DNA of 64,000 nucleotides, from positions 46,600 to 110,599 of the forward strand of contig NZ_JAMHIW010000021.1 in assembly GCF_023896955.1 (NCBI RefSeq). The letters run 5' to 3'. Below, in pieces: positions 26,295 to 34,116 of the stretch (its first letter is position 1; each line of letters opens with the position of its first letter). The stretch is from Micromonospora sp. RHAY321. Its GTDB lineage: Bacteria; Actinomycetota; Actinomycetes; Mycobacteriales; Micromonosporaceae. The notes below the pieces were generated by a model. The model did no database searches. It was not told where the DNA came from and saw only the letters and a list, made by a program, of their open reading frames with translations. The translations under genes and the position numbers were made by a program.

Positions 26295-27665
26295 TCAGCT
26301 GACCGCGTGCCGCCGGCGGCCGTCACCGGTACGCGGCTCCGGCGGGCCGGCCTGCGTGCCGCCGGGCGCAGGGCCGGCCTGGCCGGCCGGGGATGCGGCG
26401 TTCGCCGCGGAGGCCGCCGCGATCGTGCTGGCCACGGTCTGGTGGTCCGGCCAGCGCAGCGAGGCCACCACCATCAGCAGCACACCGGCCGCGCTCCACA
26501 CGCCGACCACCAGCGGAATGGAGAACCGCTCGGCGAGCACCCCGGTGATGAGCACCGCCAGGCCCTGGGTGACCTGCACGCCGGTGGCCATCACACCGAA
26601 GGCGCGGGCGCGGAACTCGCCGGGCAGCGCCTGGACGAACAGCCCGTTGGCCATCGGTAGCATGCCGGCGACCGCGAACCCGCAGAGGGCGGCGAGCAGC
26701 GCCACCACGAGTGGCGGCGGGTCGAACAGTGCCGGCACCAGCGCCAGCGGGGCGAAGATCGCCAGCGGTCGCATCAGGGCCAACCGGCGGCTGGGGCCGA
26801 ACAGCCGGCTCACCAGCAGCCCGCCGAGGATGAACCCGAGCGGGTTGGCCATCATGATCACCGCCTGCGCCAGGCCCGCGCCCAGGTCACCGCCGCCCTT
26901 GCGGTTGGCCCAGCCGGCGGCCAACCCCTCGGGGACGATCGAGAAGAGCATCGCGCTGAACACCAGCACCGCGATGGCCCGCAGCACCGGTGTGCCGAAC
27001 ACGATCTGGAACCCCTGGCCGGTCTCCCGGAACAGGTGACTGCGGTGCGCGGTGGTCATCACCGGTGCCCGGTCGCGGACGCCGAGGCGGACCAGCAGCG
27101 CCGAGAGGGCGAAGGTCACCGCGTTGATCAGCAGCGCGAGGGCCGGGTCGATCGCGGCGACGGCGGCGCCGAGCAGGTAGCCGACGACCTGGGCGGCCTG
27201 CCCCACGCTGCTGTTGAGCGACAACCCGACCACCAGCCGGTCCCCGGCCAGGATCTGCGGCATCAGCGCGGACTTCGCCGCCTGACTCGGCGGGTTGGCC
27301 AGCGTGGCCGCGAAGATGAGCACCATGACGGCCTGGACCGGCAGGTCCGGAAGGGCGATGAGCAGCATCAGCGCCATCCGGATCACGTCACAGGCCACCA
27401 TCACCCGCCGGTACGGGTACCGCTCCGCCAGCGCGGCGAGCAGGGGGCCGCCGAGCAGCCACGGCAGGTAGCTGACCGCGAAGGCGGCGGCGGAGAGCGC
27501 GACGGACTCGGTCTGCTGGTAGACGAGCAGGGTGACGGCGGCCTTCGCGACATAGTCGCCGACCCAGGAGAGCGCGCCAGCCGCGAAGACAGCCCGGAAC
27601 TCGTGCTGGGCGAACACCTCGCGAAAAGTGGCCGGGCCTTCCGCAGAAGGTCGCTCGTCGGGCAC
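26295..27665 (-). CDS. MFS transporter (drug-efflux-like)
   Basis: 456 aa, about 12 hydrophobic segments. VAKAAVTLLVYQQTESVALSAAAF and LPWLLGGPLLAALAERYPYRRVMVACDVIRM carry the MFS motif A-like loop, and the internal repeat starts near LFSIVPEGLAAGWANRKGGG. It resembles actinobacterial proteins of the MefA/enterobactin-exporter subgroup; the substrate is unknown. GTG 27665 is preferred because GGAGG precedes it with 5-nt spacing. ATG 27677 (12 nt upstream) and 27755 are alternatives. The C-terminal tail is long, Pro/Gly-rich and cytoplasmic. Confidence 0.85.
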   Translation of the reverse strand: MPDERPSAEGPATFREVFAQHEFRAVFAAGALSWVGDYVAKAAVTLLVYQQTESVALSAAAFAVSYLPWLLGGPLLAALAERYPYRRVMVACDVIRMALMLLIALPDLPVQAVMVLIFAATLANPPSQAAKSALMPQILAGDRLVVGLSLNSSVGQAAQVVGYLLGAAVAAIDPALALLINAVTFALSALLVRLGVRDRAPVMTTAHRSHLFRETGQGFQIVFGTPVLRAIAVLVFSAMLFSIVPEGLAAGWANRKGGGDLGAGLAQAVIMMANPLGFILGGLLVSRLFGPSRRLALMRPLAIFAPLALVPALFDPPPLVVALLAALCGFAVAGMLPMANGLFVQALPGEFRARAFGVMATGVQVTQGLAVLITGVLAERFSIPLVVGVWSAAGVLLMVVASLRWPDHQTVASTIAAASAANAASPAGQAGPAPGGTQAGPPEPRTGDGRRRHAVS

Positions 27666-27821
27666 CGTCGCCTCCATCGGCCCCCGGGGCGGCCGCTCGT
27701 GGCAGCCGGGCCGGGAACGCTCGTCAGATCTACGGATCAGCGAGGATGTGACCACGCTCCAGCAGGAACGCGTGCTCCGGATTCTGCCCGATCGTCTGAC
27801 AACTAGCTAGGGCGAACGGGT

Positions 27822-27850
27822 CGTTCGTCGCATCCCCGACTGAACGAACG
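27822..27850. promoter_or_regulatory. Inverted repeat upstream of the MFS gene
   Basis: CGTTCGT (27822-27828) and ACGAACG (27844-27850) with a 15-nt spacer, surrounded by extra GAACG copies. It lies between the MFS start and the mscS stop; possible operator of a TetR- or MarR-type regulator. Confidence 0.3.
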
Positions 27851-27911
27851 GACGATACCTGAGGGGCCGGGTGGCTCGCGACCCCTGGATCGCCGGACAC
27901 CGTCGCCCCGG

Positions 27912-28952
27912 TCAGGTAGCGCCGCCCTGGCCGGTCTCGCCGTCGGCCAGCGGCCGGGCTGCGACGCCGGGATAGATGCGGGTGGCGGCTATCTGGGCGG
28001 TGATCCCGGAGTTCTCCAGCGCCTCCGCCAGCCGACGGCGCAGCTCCCGACCGACCGCGAACTGCCCGTCGGCGGTCGTCTTCACCACCGTCCGGATCAC
28101 CGCCCCGTCCACCGTCATCTGCTCGACACCCAGGACCTCCGGCGCCTCCACGATCTCCGGCGACAGTTCCGGGTCCACGGCCAGCGAGGCGGCCGCGGTC
28201 CGCAGCACCGCCGTGGCCTCCTCGGTGCCGCTGAAGCCGATCGGCAGGTCCACCACCACCAGGGCCCAGCCCTGACTCTTGTTACCCACCCGGACGATCT
28301 CGCCGTTGCGGATGTACCAGAGCACGCCCCGCCCGTCACGCACCGTTGTGACCCGCAGCCCGACCGACTCGACCACACCGGTCGCCTCGCCCAGGTCGAC
28401 GGTGTCGCCCACGCCGTACTGGTCCTCGATCAGCATGAACAGCCCGGCGATCAGGTCCTTGACCAGGCTCTGCGCGCCGAAGCCCAGCGCGACGCCGGCG
28501 ATACCGGCGCTGGCCAGCAGCGGAGCCAGGTCGAAACTGAACTCACGCAGGATCATCAGCAGCGCGATGCCGAAGACGAACGCGGTGGTCAGGCTGCGCA
28601 GCACCGAACCGATCGCCTCGGCCCGCTGGCGACGCCGCTCCGGTACGAACTCGGTCGGGTCGACCGCCGCCGTGGGCACCCGCTCGCGCAGGGGCCGCAG
28701 CATCGTCGGCACCGCACCGTCGGTGGTGGTCCGGACCAGCCGGTTGATCGTCCGGTGCAACGCCCACCGGGCGATCATCGCCAGCGCCACGATCAGCAGC
28801 ACCCGCAGCGGCTTGAGCAGGATCCAGTAGCTCCCCTCGGCGAACCAGGCCGAGTGGGTCATGTCGTACAGCCATTCGCAGGAGGTACTGCCCTGACAGT
28901 CCGGCGGGGCGGCGGTGGACAGGGCGGGGGGCATCAGGCTGGCGGCGCTCAC
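27912..28952 (-). CDS. MscS-family mechanosensitive ion channel
   Basis: 346 aa. Transmembrane segments lie in YWILLKPLRVLLIVALAMIA and the following LTTAFVFGIALLMILREF. The pore helix and start of the beta domain show the family pattern ASAGIAGVALGFGAQSLVKDLIAGLFMLIEDQYGVGDTVDLG split across TM3. The C-terminal alpha/beta vestibule follows (VVVDLPIGFSGTEEATAVLR). It releases solutes on hypo-osmotic shock. The start is uncertain: GTG 28952, ATG 28934 and ATG 29078 are in frame. The N-terminal 42 residues from 29078 are not membrane-like, and that start abuts a palindrome. Confidence 0.88.
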   Translation of the reverse strand: MSAASLMPPALSTAAPPDCQGSTSCEWLYDMTHSAWFAEGSYWILLKPLRVLLIVALAMIARWALHRTINRLVRTTTDGAVPTMLRPLRERVPTAAVDPTEFVPERRRQRAEAIGSVLRSLTTAFVFGIALLMILREFSFDLAPLLASAGIAGVALGFGAQSLVKDLIAGLFMLIEDQYGVGDTVDLGEATGVVESVGLRVTTVRDGRGVLWYIRNGEIVRVGNKSQGWALVVVDLPIGFSGTEEATAVLRTAAASLAVDPELSPEIVEAPEVLGVEQMTVDGAVIRTVVKTTADGQFAVGRELRRRLAEALENSGITAQIAATRIYPGVAARPLADGETGQGGAT

Positions 28953-29079
28953 CCTGTCTTCGTACCGCAACGAGCAGGAGGAGCCGTCGCCGACCCACCG
29001 GCCGGGTGACCTGCCGCCGAGGGCGGGGCCGGACCGGGGCGAACCGGCCATCGTGACAGGTGCGGGAAAGAGCTTCATG

Positions 29080-29116
29080 TCGGACCCCGGATTAGTACGT
29101 GCAATCCGGGGTCCGA
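29080..29116. repeat. Perfect 14-bp palindrome between divergent mscS and HNH genes
   Basis: TCGGACCCCGGATT (29080-29093) and its exact complement AATCCGGGGTCCGA (29103-29116) flank a 9-nt loop AGTACGTGC. Because the flanking genes diverge, a terminator is not expected here. It may be an operator or a repetitive palindrome. TACTAAT on the minus strand at its centre could also be a -10 for mscS. Confidence 0.6.
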
Positions 29117-29235
29117 TCAGGGACTATTGGCGCAACGGACGTCGGTGATCGGCCGGCGTCGACCGTGTGGGCCGTCGTGCCCGGCCCCGGTCGGCGGCGG
29201 TACGCAGCAGCCGCTGAACCGGGAGGGTGAGCGCG

Positions 29236-29772
29236 ATGCCTGACATACGACCCACGGTGGGCTCCGGCGCGTTGGTCCTCAACGCCACCTACGAGCCGCT
29301 GTGTGTCGTGTCGGTGCGTCGAGCCGCGATCCTCGTCCTGTCCGCCAAGGCGGTCTGCGTCGCCGACGGTGACGGCATCCTGCACAGCGCCCGGGACGCC
29401 CTCCCGGTGCCGTCGGTCGTCCGGTTGACCCGCTTCGTCCGGGTGCCCTACCGCACCCACGTCGGCCTGTCCCGGCGGGCGATCTTCGCCCGGGACGGGT
29501 GGCGGTGCGCCTACTGCCGAGGCCCCGCCGAGACCATCGACCACGTCTTCCCGCGCAGCCGGGGTGGCCGGCACGCCTGGGAGAACGTGGTCGCCGCGTG
29601 CGCCCGCTGCAACCACACCAAGGGCGACAAGACCCCCGCCGAGCTGGGCTGGCGGCTGCACGCGCTGCCGGCCGCGCCGAAGGGCACCGCCTGGCGGGTG
29701 CTCGGGCACCGCGCGCCGGACCCGCGCTGGGCCGACTGGCTCGACCTGCGCGAACCCGAAGCGGCCGCCTGA
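29236..29772 (+). CDS. HNH endonuclease
   Basis: 178 aa. The C-terminal half is a zinc-binding HNH domain: CAYCRGPAETIDHVFPRSRGG, then WENVVAACARCNHTKGDKTP, with the two CxxC pairs and the catalytic His in DHV. The N-terminus (LVLNATYEPLCVVSVRRAA) is the conserved actinobacterial group near chromosomal restriction-like or repair nucleases; the substrate is unknown. ATG 29236 has GGGAGG 9 nt upstream. GTG 29227 directly abuts the Shine-Dalgarno. Confidence 0.9.
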   Translation: MPDIRPTVGSGALVLNATYEPLCVVSVRRAAILVLSAKAVCVADGDGILHSARDALPVPSVVRLTRFVRVPYRTHVGLSRRAIFARDGWRCAYCRGPAETIDHVFPRSRGGRHAWENVVAACARCNHTKGDKTPAELGWRLHALPAAPKGTAWRVLGHRAPDPRWADWLDLREPEAAA

Positions 29773-29795
29773 CCCCGGCTCCGGCAGACCCGACC

Positions 29796-30632
29796 TCAAC
29801 CGGACCGAGCCTTGGTCAGCGAGGCGAAGACCACCACGTTGTCCGAGTAGCCGGTCTCGCCGCCGACCCACCGGCCGCCGCAGGTGATCAGCCGCAGGCT
29901 CGGTCGGCTGAAGTCGCCGTACACCTCGTCCACCGGCAGTTTCTCCTTGTCGAAGCGTTCCACCGAGTCCACCTCGAAGACCGCCACGCTCCCGTCGGAG
30001 CGGGTGACCTCGATCCGGTCGCCGGACCGCAGGTCCCGCAGCCCGTGGAAGACGGCCGGCCCGCTGGTCGTGTCCACGTGTCCGACGATCACCGCCGGGC
30101 CGTACTGTCCGGGCGTGGGGCCCTGGTCGTACCAGCCGGCCTCCTGGGCCCGGGCCGCGTCCGGCACCGCGATGGTGCCGTCCGGGGCGATGCCCACGTC
30201 GTGCACCGGGGCCTGGAGGTCCAGCGTGTCGATGGCGAGATTCACCGGTCGGCTGGCCGGCAGCACCGGGAACTTCTTCGGCGGTGGCCGCAGGCCGGCG
30301 GTGATCCGGTCCGGCAGCAGGCTGACCCCGGTCACCTGCTCGATACCGAGCATCGCCACGATCAGCACCATCAGCGCGGCGACGGCCAGCACGGGCACTC
30401 TCGGTCCGGTGCCGAACCGGCGTCGTAGCAGTGGCTGGCCGGCGGGGCGACGCGGCGGCAACGGGCGGGCGGCCGGGTCGGTGGTGGCGACGCTGGCCGA
30501 CACGGCCTGCCAGGCGACCCTGCGCAGCCGGCCGGAGGCCCGGGCGACGAGCCGGCCGGAGGCCCGCAGCGCCGCCACGGACCGGGAACGGGCGTCGCGG
30601 TCCGGCCCCGCACGCGCGGAGGATCGGTTCAT
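29796..30632 (-). CDS. Class F sortase
   Basis: 278 aa. Arg-rich cytoplasmic N-terminus, one transmembrane anchor (about 79-98, VPVLAVAALMVLIVAMLGIE), then an extracellular sortase beta-barrel. Catalytic residues are the His in VIVGHVDT, the Cys in LITCGG and a C-terminal Arg (RWVGGETGYSDN region). It probably attaches proteins to the cell wall. Its stop converges on the HNH gene. It lies 12 nt after a secreted protein gene that is a plausible substrate. Confidence 0.88.
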   Translation of the reverse strand: MNRSSARAGPDRDARSRSVAALRASGRLVARASGRLRRVAWQAVSASVATTDPAARPLPPRRPAGQPLLRRRFGTGPRVPVLAVAALMVLIVAMLGIEQVTGVSLLPDRITAGLRPPPKKFPVLPASRPVNLAIDTLDLQAPVHDVGIAPDGTIAVPDAARAQEAGWYDQGPTPGQYGPAVIVGHVDTTSGPAVFHGLRDLRSGDRIEVTRSDGSVAVFEVDSVERFDKEKLPVDEVYGDFSRPSLRLITCGGRWVGGETGYSDNVVVFASLTKARSG

Positions 30633-30644
30633 GACGTTTCGGGC

Positions 30645-31166
30645 TCAGGAGCCCGCCCCGGTACGCCGCCGGCCACCGGCCATGCCGAGCGCGACGGCGG
30701 CTGCCACCAGTGCCACGCCGCCGAGCACCAGCAGTGATCCGGTGCCCCGGCCGCCGGCGGTGCCGCCGCCCCCGGTCGCCGGTCCCTTGCTGGGCGAGGC
30801 CATGTTCAGCACGGTCAGAGTGGTCGAGGCCGTCTGGCCGTTGTCGCAGCGCAGGTCGACCGGGTATTCGCCGGGCTGCTTGTTGCCCGGAATCGTGACC
30901 GACCCGGTCAGGAAGCCCTTGTCCGGTCTGAGCATCACGTGCCCGAACGCGTCGGAGTGCACGTTGGCCTGGCGGTTGTTGTCGTTGTCGCAGCTCGCCC
31001 GGATCTGGACCCGGCTTCCGGCCTGGGCGCTGTTCGGTGTCACCTCGATGAAGGTGTTCTCACCGGCGCGTGCCGGCGAGACCGACAACAGGACGAATGC
31101 CCCGACCAGCCCCACCAGTGTCAGGACGGCCGAGAGCGCGCGGTTGATCGTGCGAAGACCCTGCAT
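30645..31166 (-). CDS. Secreted, C-terminally membrane-anchored protein, candidate sortase substrate
   Basis: 173 aa with a Sec signal peptide (residues 10-33, ending SPARA) and an extracellular Ig-like beta domain (TFIEVTPNSAQAGSRVQIRA, PGEYPVDLRC) containing Cys residues likely disulfide-bonded. A Gly-rich linker follows (GPATGGGGTAGGRGTG), then one hydrophobic segment (LLVLGGVALVAAAVALG) and an Arg-rich tail. That architecture is that of a cell-wall sorting signal, but there is no LPXTG. PATGGGG just before the hydrophobic part is the nearest candidate. It lies immediately upstream of the class F sortase, in an order typical of dedicated sortase/substrate pairs. Confidence 0.75.
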   Translation of the reverse strand: MQGLRTINRALSAVLTLVGLVGAFVLLSVSPARAGENTFIEVTPNSAQAGSRVQIRASCDNDNNRQANVHSDAFGHVMLRPDKGFLTGSVTIPGNKQPGEYPVDLRCDNGQTASTTLTVLNMASPSKGPATGGGGTAGGRGTGSLLVLGGVALVAAAVALGMAGGRRRTGAGS

Positions 31167-31271
31167 GATTTCCCCCTACCGGCGACGACCGCCGGAACCC
31201 TCCCCTGGGCACGGGCGCTGATTTCCCGCTGGCCGGGGGGCAAACCCGCAGCGCGGGCAGGGTGGGGTCGG

Positions 31272-31736
31272 TCAGCGACGGCGGGGGACGGTGCCGGCGG
31301 ACGGGAGCGGCGTGATCGGCTGCCAGTCCAGCGGGGAGGACAGGACCATCGTGCTCGACGGCTGGCCGTACGGGGCGAGCCGGTCGATGACCGCCTCGAA
31401 CTCGCCGATGGAGCCGGCCGCCACCTTGAGCATGCTGCAGGCGTCTCCGGTGATCCGGTGGATTTCCAGGATCTCCGGCCAGCCGGCCACGGCGGGGTCG
31501 TGCAGGATGCACCGCGCGCCGTAACAGGACATCCGGATGAGCGCGACCACGGTGCGGCCGGCCCGGGTCAGGTCGACCTGGGCGTGGTAGCCGGTGATCA
31601 CCCCGGTCTCCTCGAGCCGGCGGACCCGCTCGGCCACGGCCGGTGGCGACAGGTGCACCCGCCGGGACAACTCGCTGAAGGAGAGGCGGGCGTCGGCCTG
31701 CAACTCGCGCAGCAACGCCCAGTCCATGTCGTCCAC
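31272..31736 (-). CDS. Lrp/AsnC-family regulator, probable controller of the kynurenine operon
   Basis: 154 aa. An N-terminal winged helix-turn-helix (DWALLRELQADARLSFSELSRRV... SPPAVAERVRRLEETGVITG) is followed by a RAM ligand-sensing domain. It is divergent from kynA with a 143-nt intergenic region, and Lrp-type KynR controls kynurenine genes in Pseudomonas, so control of tryptophan catabolism by kynurenine or tryptophan is likely but inferred. GTG 31736 has TAAGGT 6 nt upstream (leaderless). Confidence 0.82.
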   Translation of the reverse strand: MDDMDWALLRELQADARLSFSELSRRVHLSPPAVAERVRRLEETGVITGYHAQVDLTRAGRTVVALIRMSCYGARCILHDPAVAGWPEILEIHRITGDACSMLKVAAGSIGEFEAVIDRLAPYGQPSSTMVLSSPLDWQPITPLPSAGTVPRRR

Positions 31737-31742
31737 GCTCAG

Positions 31743-31748
31743 ACCTTA
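31743..31748 (-). promoter_or_regulatory. -10 box for the leaderless lrp gene
   Basis: On the minus strand this reads TAAGGT, 6 nt before GTG 31736. Confidence 0.45.
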
Positions 31749-31804
31749 CTTTCGTGAACCCGATTCGCCCAGCTGCCTTTGGTCTGCCGGCTGAGGCGGC
31801 CAAG

Positions 31805-31820
31805 TGCCGTTGATCCGGCA
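31805..31820 (+). promoter_or_regulatory. Candidate Lrp operator in front of kynA
   Basis: TGCCG-TTGATC-CGGCA is a perfect 5-bp inverted repeat with an AT-containing 6-nt centre, in the lrp/kynA divergent region. It is compatible with a dimeric Lrp-type site. Confidence 0.35.
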
Positions 31821-31879
31821 TTCCGTAGGCCGTTCCGACCGCGGGATCATGACGTCGGCAGTCCGGGAGAGGGAGAACG

Positions 31880-32785
31880 ATGGTGGACAAGACGGAGCGG
31901 CGGGCGCCGAGCCGCGCGGCCACGGTGCGACCGGTGACCCCGCGACAGCGGGCCGCGCGCGCCGCGCGCAACGGCGGAGAGCCCACGTTGGAGTTCGCCG
32001 AGCGGGTGCCCTACGACGCGTACGTGCAGGCCAGCACCCTGCACCAGTTGCAGCAGCCGCTCAGCGACGACCCGGGCGAGATGTCCTTCCTGATGGTCAG
32101 CCAGATCATGGAGCTGTACTTCGGGTTGACCTGCCACGAGCTGCGGGAGACCCAGCGACTGTTGCGCGCCGACCGGGTCTGGGACGCGCTGGCCCCGCTG
32201 CGCCGCGCCGCGTTGCACCTGGAGGGGCTCAACGCCGCCTGGCAGGGCCTGCGGTGGATGACCCCGGCCGACTTCAACCGGTTCCGCAACCTGCTCGGCG
32301 AGGGCTCCGGCTTCCAGTCGGCGATGTACCGGCACCTGGAGTTCCTGCTCGGGCTGCGCGACCCGACCCTGATCCGGCCGTTCCGCCGGCAGACCGAGGT
32401 GTACGCCGCGCTGACCGCGACGCTGGCCGCTCCGAGCCTCTGGGACGACGTGATCGCGCTGCTCGCCCGGCACGGCTTCGACCTTCCCGCCGACCTGCTC
32501 GACCGGGACGTGGCCGCCGAGCACGACCCGCAGCCGGCGGTCGAGGCGGCCTGGGTTCGGATCTACGCCGACACCGGCCCCGACAACCACCTCCGGCTGC
32601 TCGGCGAGGCGCTGAGCGGAGTCGCCGAGGAGTTCGGCGACTGGCGGTGGAACCACGTCAAGGCGGTGCAGCGGACAATGGGCGCCAAGGTCGGCAGCGG
32701 CGGTTCCGCCGGACTGGCGTGGTTGCAGCGCAGCATGGCCCGGGTGGTCTTCCCGGAGCTGTGGTCGGCCCGCACCGCGATGTGA
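31880..32785 (+). CDS. kynA: Tryptophan 2,3-dioxygenase
   Basis: 301 aa haem dioxygenase that opens the tryptophan indole ring to N-formylkynurenine, the first pathway step. Family regions are PYDAYVQASTLHQLQQPLSDDPGEMSFLMVSQIMELYFG, then RFRNLLGEGSGFQSAMYRHLEFLLG with the haem-side residues. The C-terminal FGDWRWNHVKAVQRTMGAKVGSGGSAG is diagnostic of TDO. The N-terminal about 30 residues are variable and basic. ATG 31880 is preceded by GGGAG. It is the first gene of the operon. Confidence 0.94.
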   Translation: MVDKTERRAPSRAATVRPVTPRQRAARAARNGGEPTLEFAERVPYDAYVQASTLHQLQQPLSDDPGEMSFLMVSQIMELYFGLTCHELRETQRLLRADRVWDALAPLRRAALHLEGLNAAWQGLRWMTPADFNRFRNLLGEGSGFQSAMYRHLEFLLGLRDPTLIRPFRRQTEVYAALTATLAAPSLWDDVIALLARHGFDLPADLLDRDVAAEHDPQPAVEAAWVRIYADTGPDNHLRLLGEALSGVAEEFGDWRWNHVKAVQRTMGAKVGSGGSAGLAWLQRSMARVVFPELWSARTAM

Positions 32786-32805
32786 CCGGAGAGCGAGACA
32801 CCCCT

Positions 32806-34116
32806 GTGCACACCACCGAAACCGAGCCGCTGGGCTTCGCCGCGGGCGAAGCGCAGGCCCGTCGCCTCGACGAGGCCGACCCGGGCCACCGTCACCTGTT
32901 CCACGTGCCGCCGGCGGACGGCGGCAGCCACCCCGAGTCGGCGTACCTCGCCGGCAACTCCCTGGGCCTGCAGCCCCGGGCCACCCGCGACGAACTCCTC
33001 GCCGACCTGGACGCGTGGCAGCGGCTGGGCGTCGAGGGGCACCTGGAGGCGGAGCGGGCCTGGCTGCCGTACCACGAGTTGTTGACGGCGCCGGCCGCCC
33101 GACTGGTCGGCGCCCGGCCCGCGGAGACCGTGGTGATGAACTCGCTCACGGTCAACCTGCACCTGCTGATGGTCAGCTTCTACCGCCCGGCCGGCGCCCG
33201 CACCCGCATCGTCATCGAGGACTCGGCGTTCCCCTCGGACAGCTACGCGGTGCGCAGCCAGGCCCGGTTCCACGGCCTGGACCCGGACGACACGGTGGTC
33301 CGGCTGCGCCCGCGCCCCGGCGAGGACACCCTGCGCACCGAGGACGTGACCGGCTACCTGGCGGCCGAGGGCGACCGGGTGGCGCTGGTGCTGCTCGGCG
33401 GGGTCAACTACCTCACCGGCGAGCTGCTCGACATTCCGGCGATCACCGCCGCCGGACGGGCGGCCGGTGCCGTGGTGGGCTGGGACCTGGCACACGCGGT
33501 CGGCAACGTGCCGCTGGCGTTGCACGACTGGGACGTCGACTTCGCCGCCTGGTGCTCCTACAAGTACCTGAACTCCGGGCCGGGCGCGCTGGCCGGCGTC
33601 TTCGTGCACGAGCGGCACCTCGGCGACCCCGACCTGCCCCGCTTCGAGGGCTGGTGGAGCAGCGCGGCGGCCACCCGGTTCGAGATGACCCCGGTGTCGC
33701 GGCCACCGGCCACCGTGGAGGCCTGGCAGATCTCCAACCCACCGATCTTCGCGATGGGTCCGGTGCGCACCTCGCTGGAGTTGTTCGACGCGGTCGGCAT
33801 GCCGGCGTTGCGGGCGCGCAGCCTGCGGCTCACCGGCTGGCTGGAGCGGCTGTTCGACGAGGTCACCGCCGACCGGCCACTGCGCGTGGTCACCCCCCGT
33901 GACCCGGCCCGGCGGGGCTGCCAGCTCTCGGTGCGGATCGGCGCCGGCAACGCCGCCGAGCTGACCAAGCGGCTGCGGCACGAGCACGGCGTGATCGCCG
34001 ACGCCCGCGAACCGGACATCGTCCGGTTCGCCCCGGTGCCGCTCTACTCCACGTACCACGACTGCTGGCGGGCTGCGGCGGCGCTCGCGGCGACCGTGGG
34101 GCAGGTGACCTCATGA
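32806..34116 (+). CDS. kynU: Kynureninase
   Basis: 436-aa PLP enzyme that cleaves kynurenine or 3-hydroxykynurenine to anthranilate or 3-hydroxyanthranilate plus alanine. YLAGNSLGLQP, GWDLAHAVGN (Asp227) and the PLP lysine in WCSYKYLNSGPGA (Lys253) are present, with the C-terminal DIVRFAPVPLYSTYHDCW. Two starts compete: GTG 32782, overlapping the kynA stop as GTGA, and GTG 32806, which has GGAGAG upstream with 12-nt spacing. The latter begins closest to the family's usual N-terminus. It overlaps kmo (ATGA). Confidence 0.93.
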   Translation: MHTTETEPLGFAAGEAQARRLDEADPGHRHLFHVPPADGGSHPESAYLAGNSLGLQPRATRDELLADLDAWQRLGVEGHLEAERAWLPYHELLTAPAARLVGARPAETVVMNSLTVNLHLLMVSFYRPAGARTRIVIEDSAFPSDSYAVRSQARFHGLDPDDTVVRLRPRPGEDTLRTEDVTGYLAAEGDRVALVLLGGVNYLTGELLDIPAITAAGRAAGAVVGWDLAHAVGNVPLALHDWDVDFAAWCSYKYLNSGPGALAGVFVHERHLGDPDLPRFEGWWSSAAATRFEMTPVSRPPATVEAWQISNPPIFAMGPVRTSLELFDAVGMPALRARSLRLTGWLERLFDEVTADRPLRVVTPRDPARRGCQLSVRIGAGNAAELTKRLRHEHGVIADAREPDIVRFAPVPLYSTYHDCWRAAAALAATVGQVTS

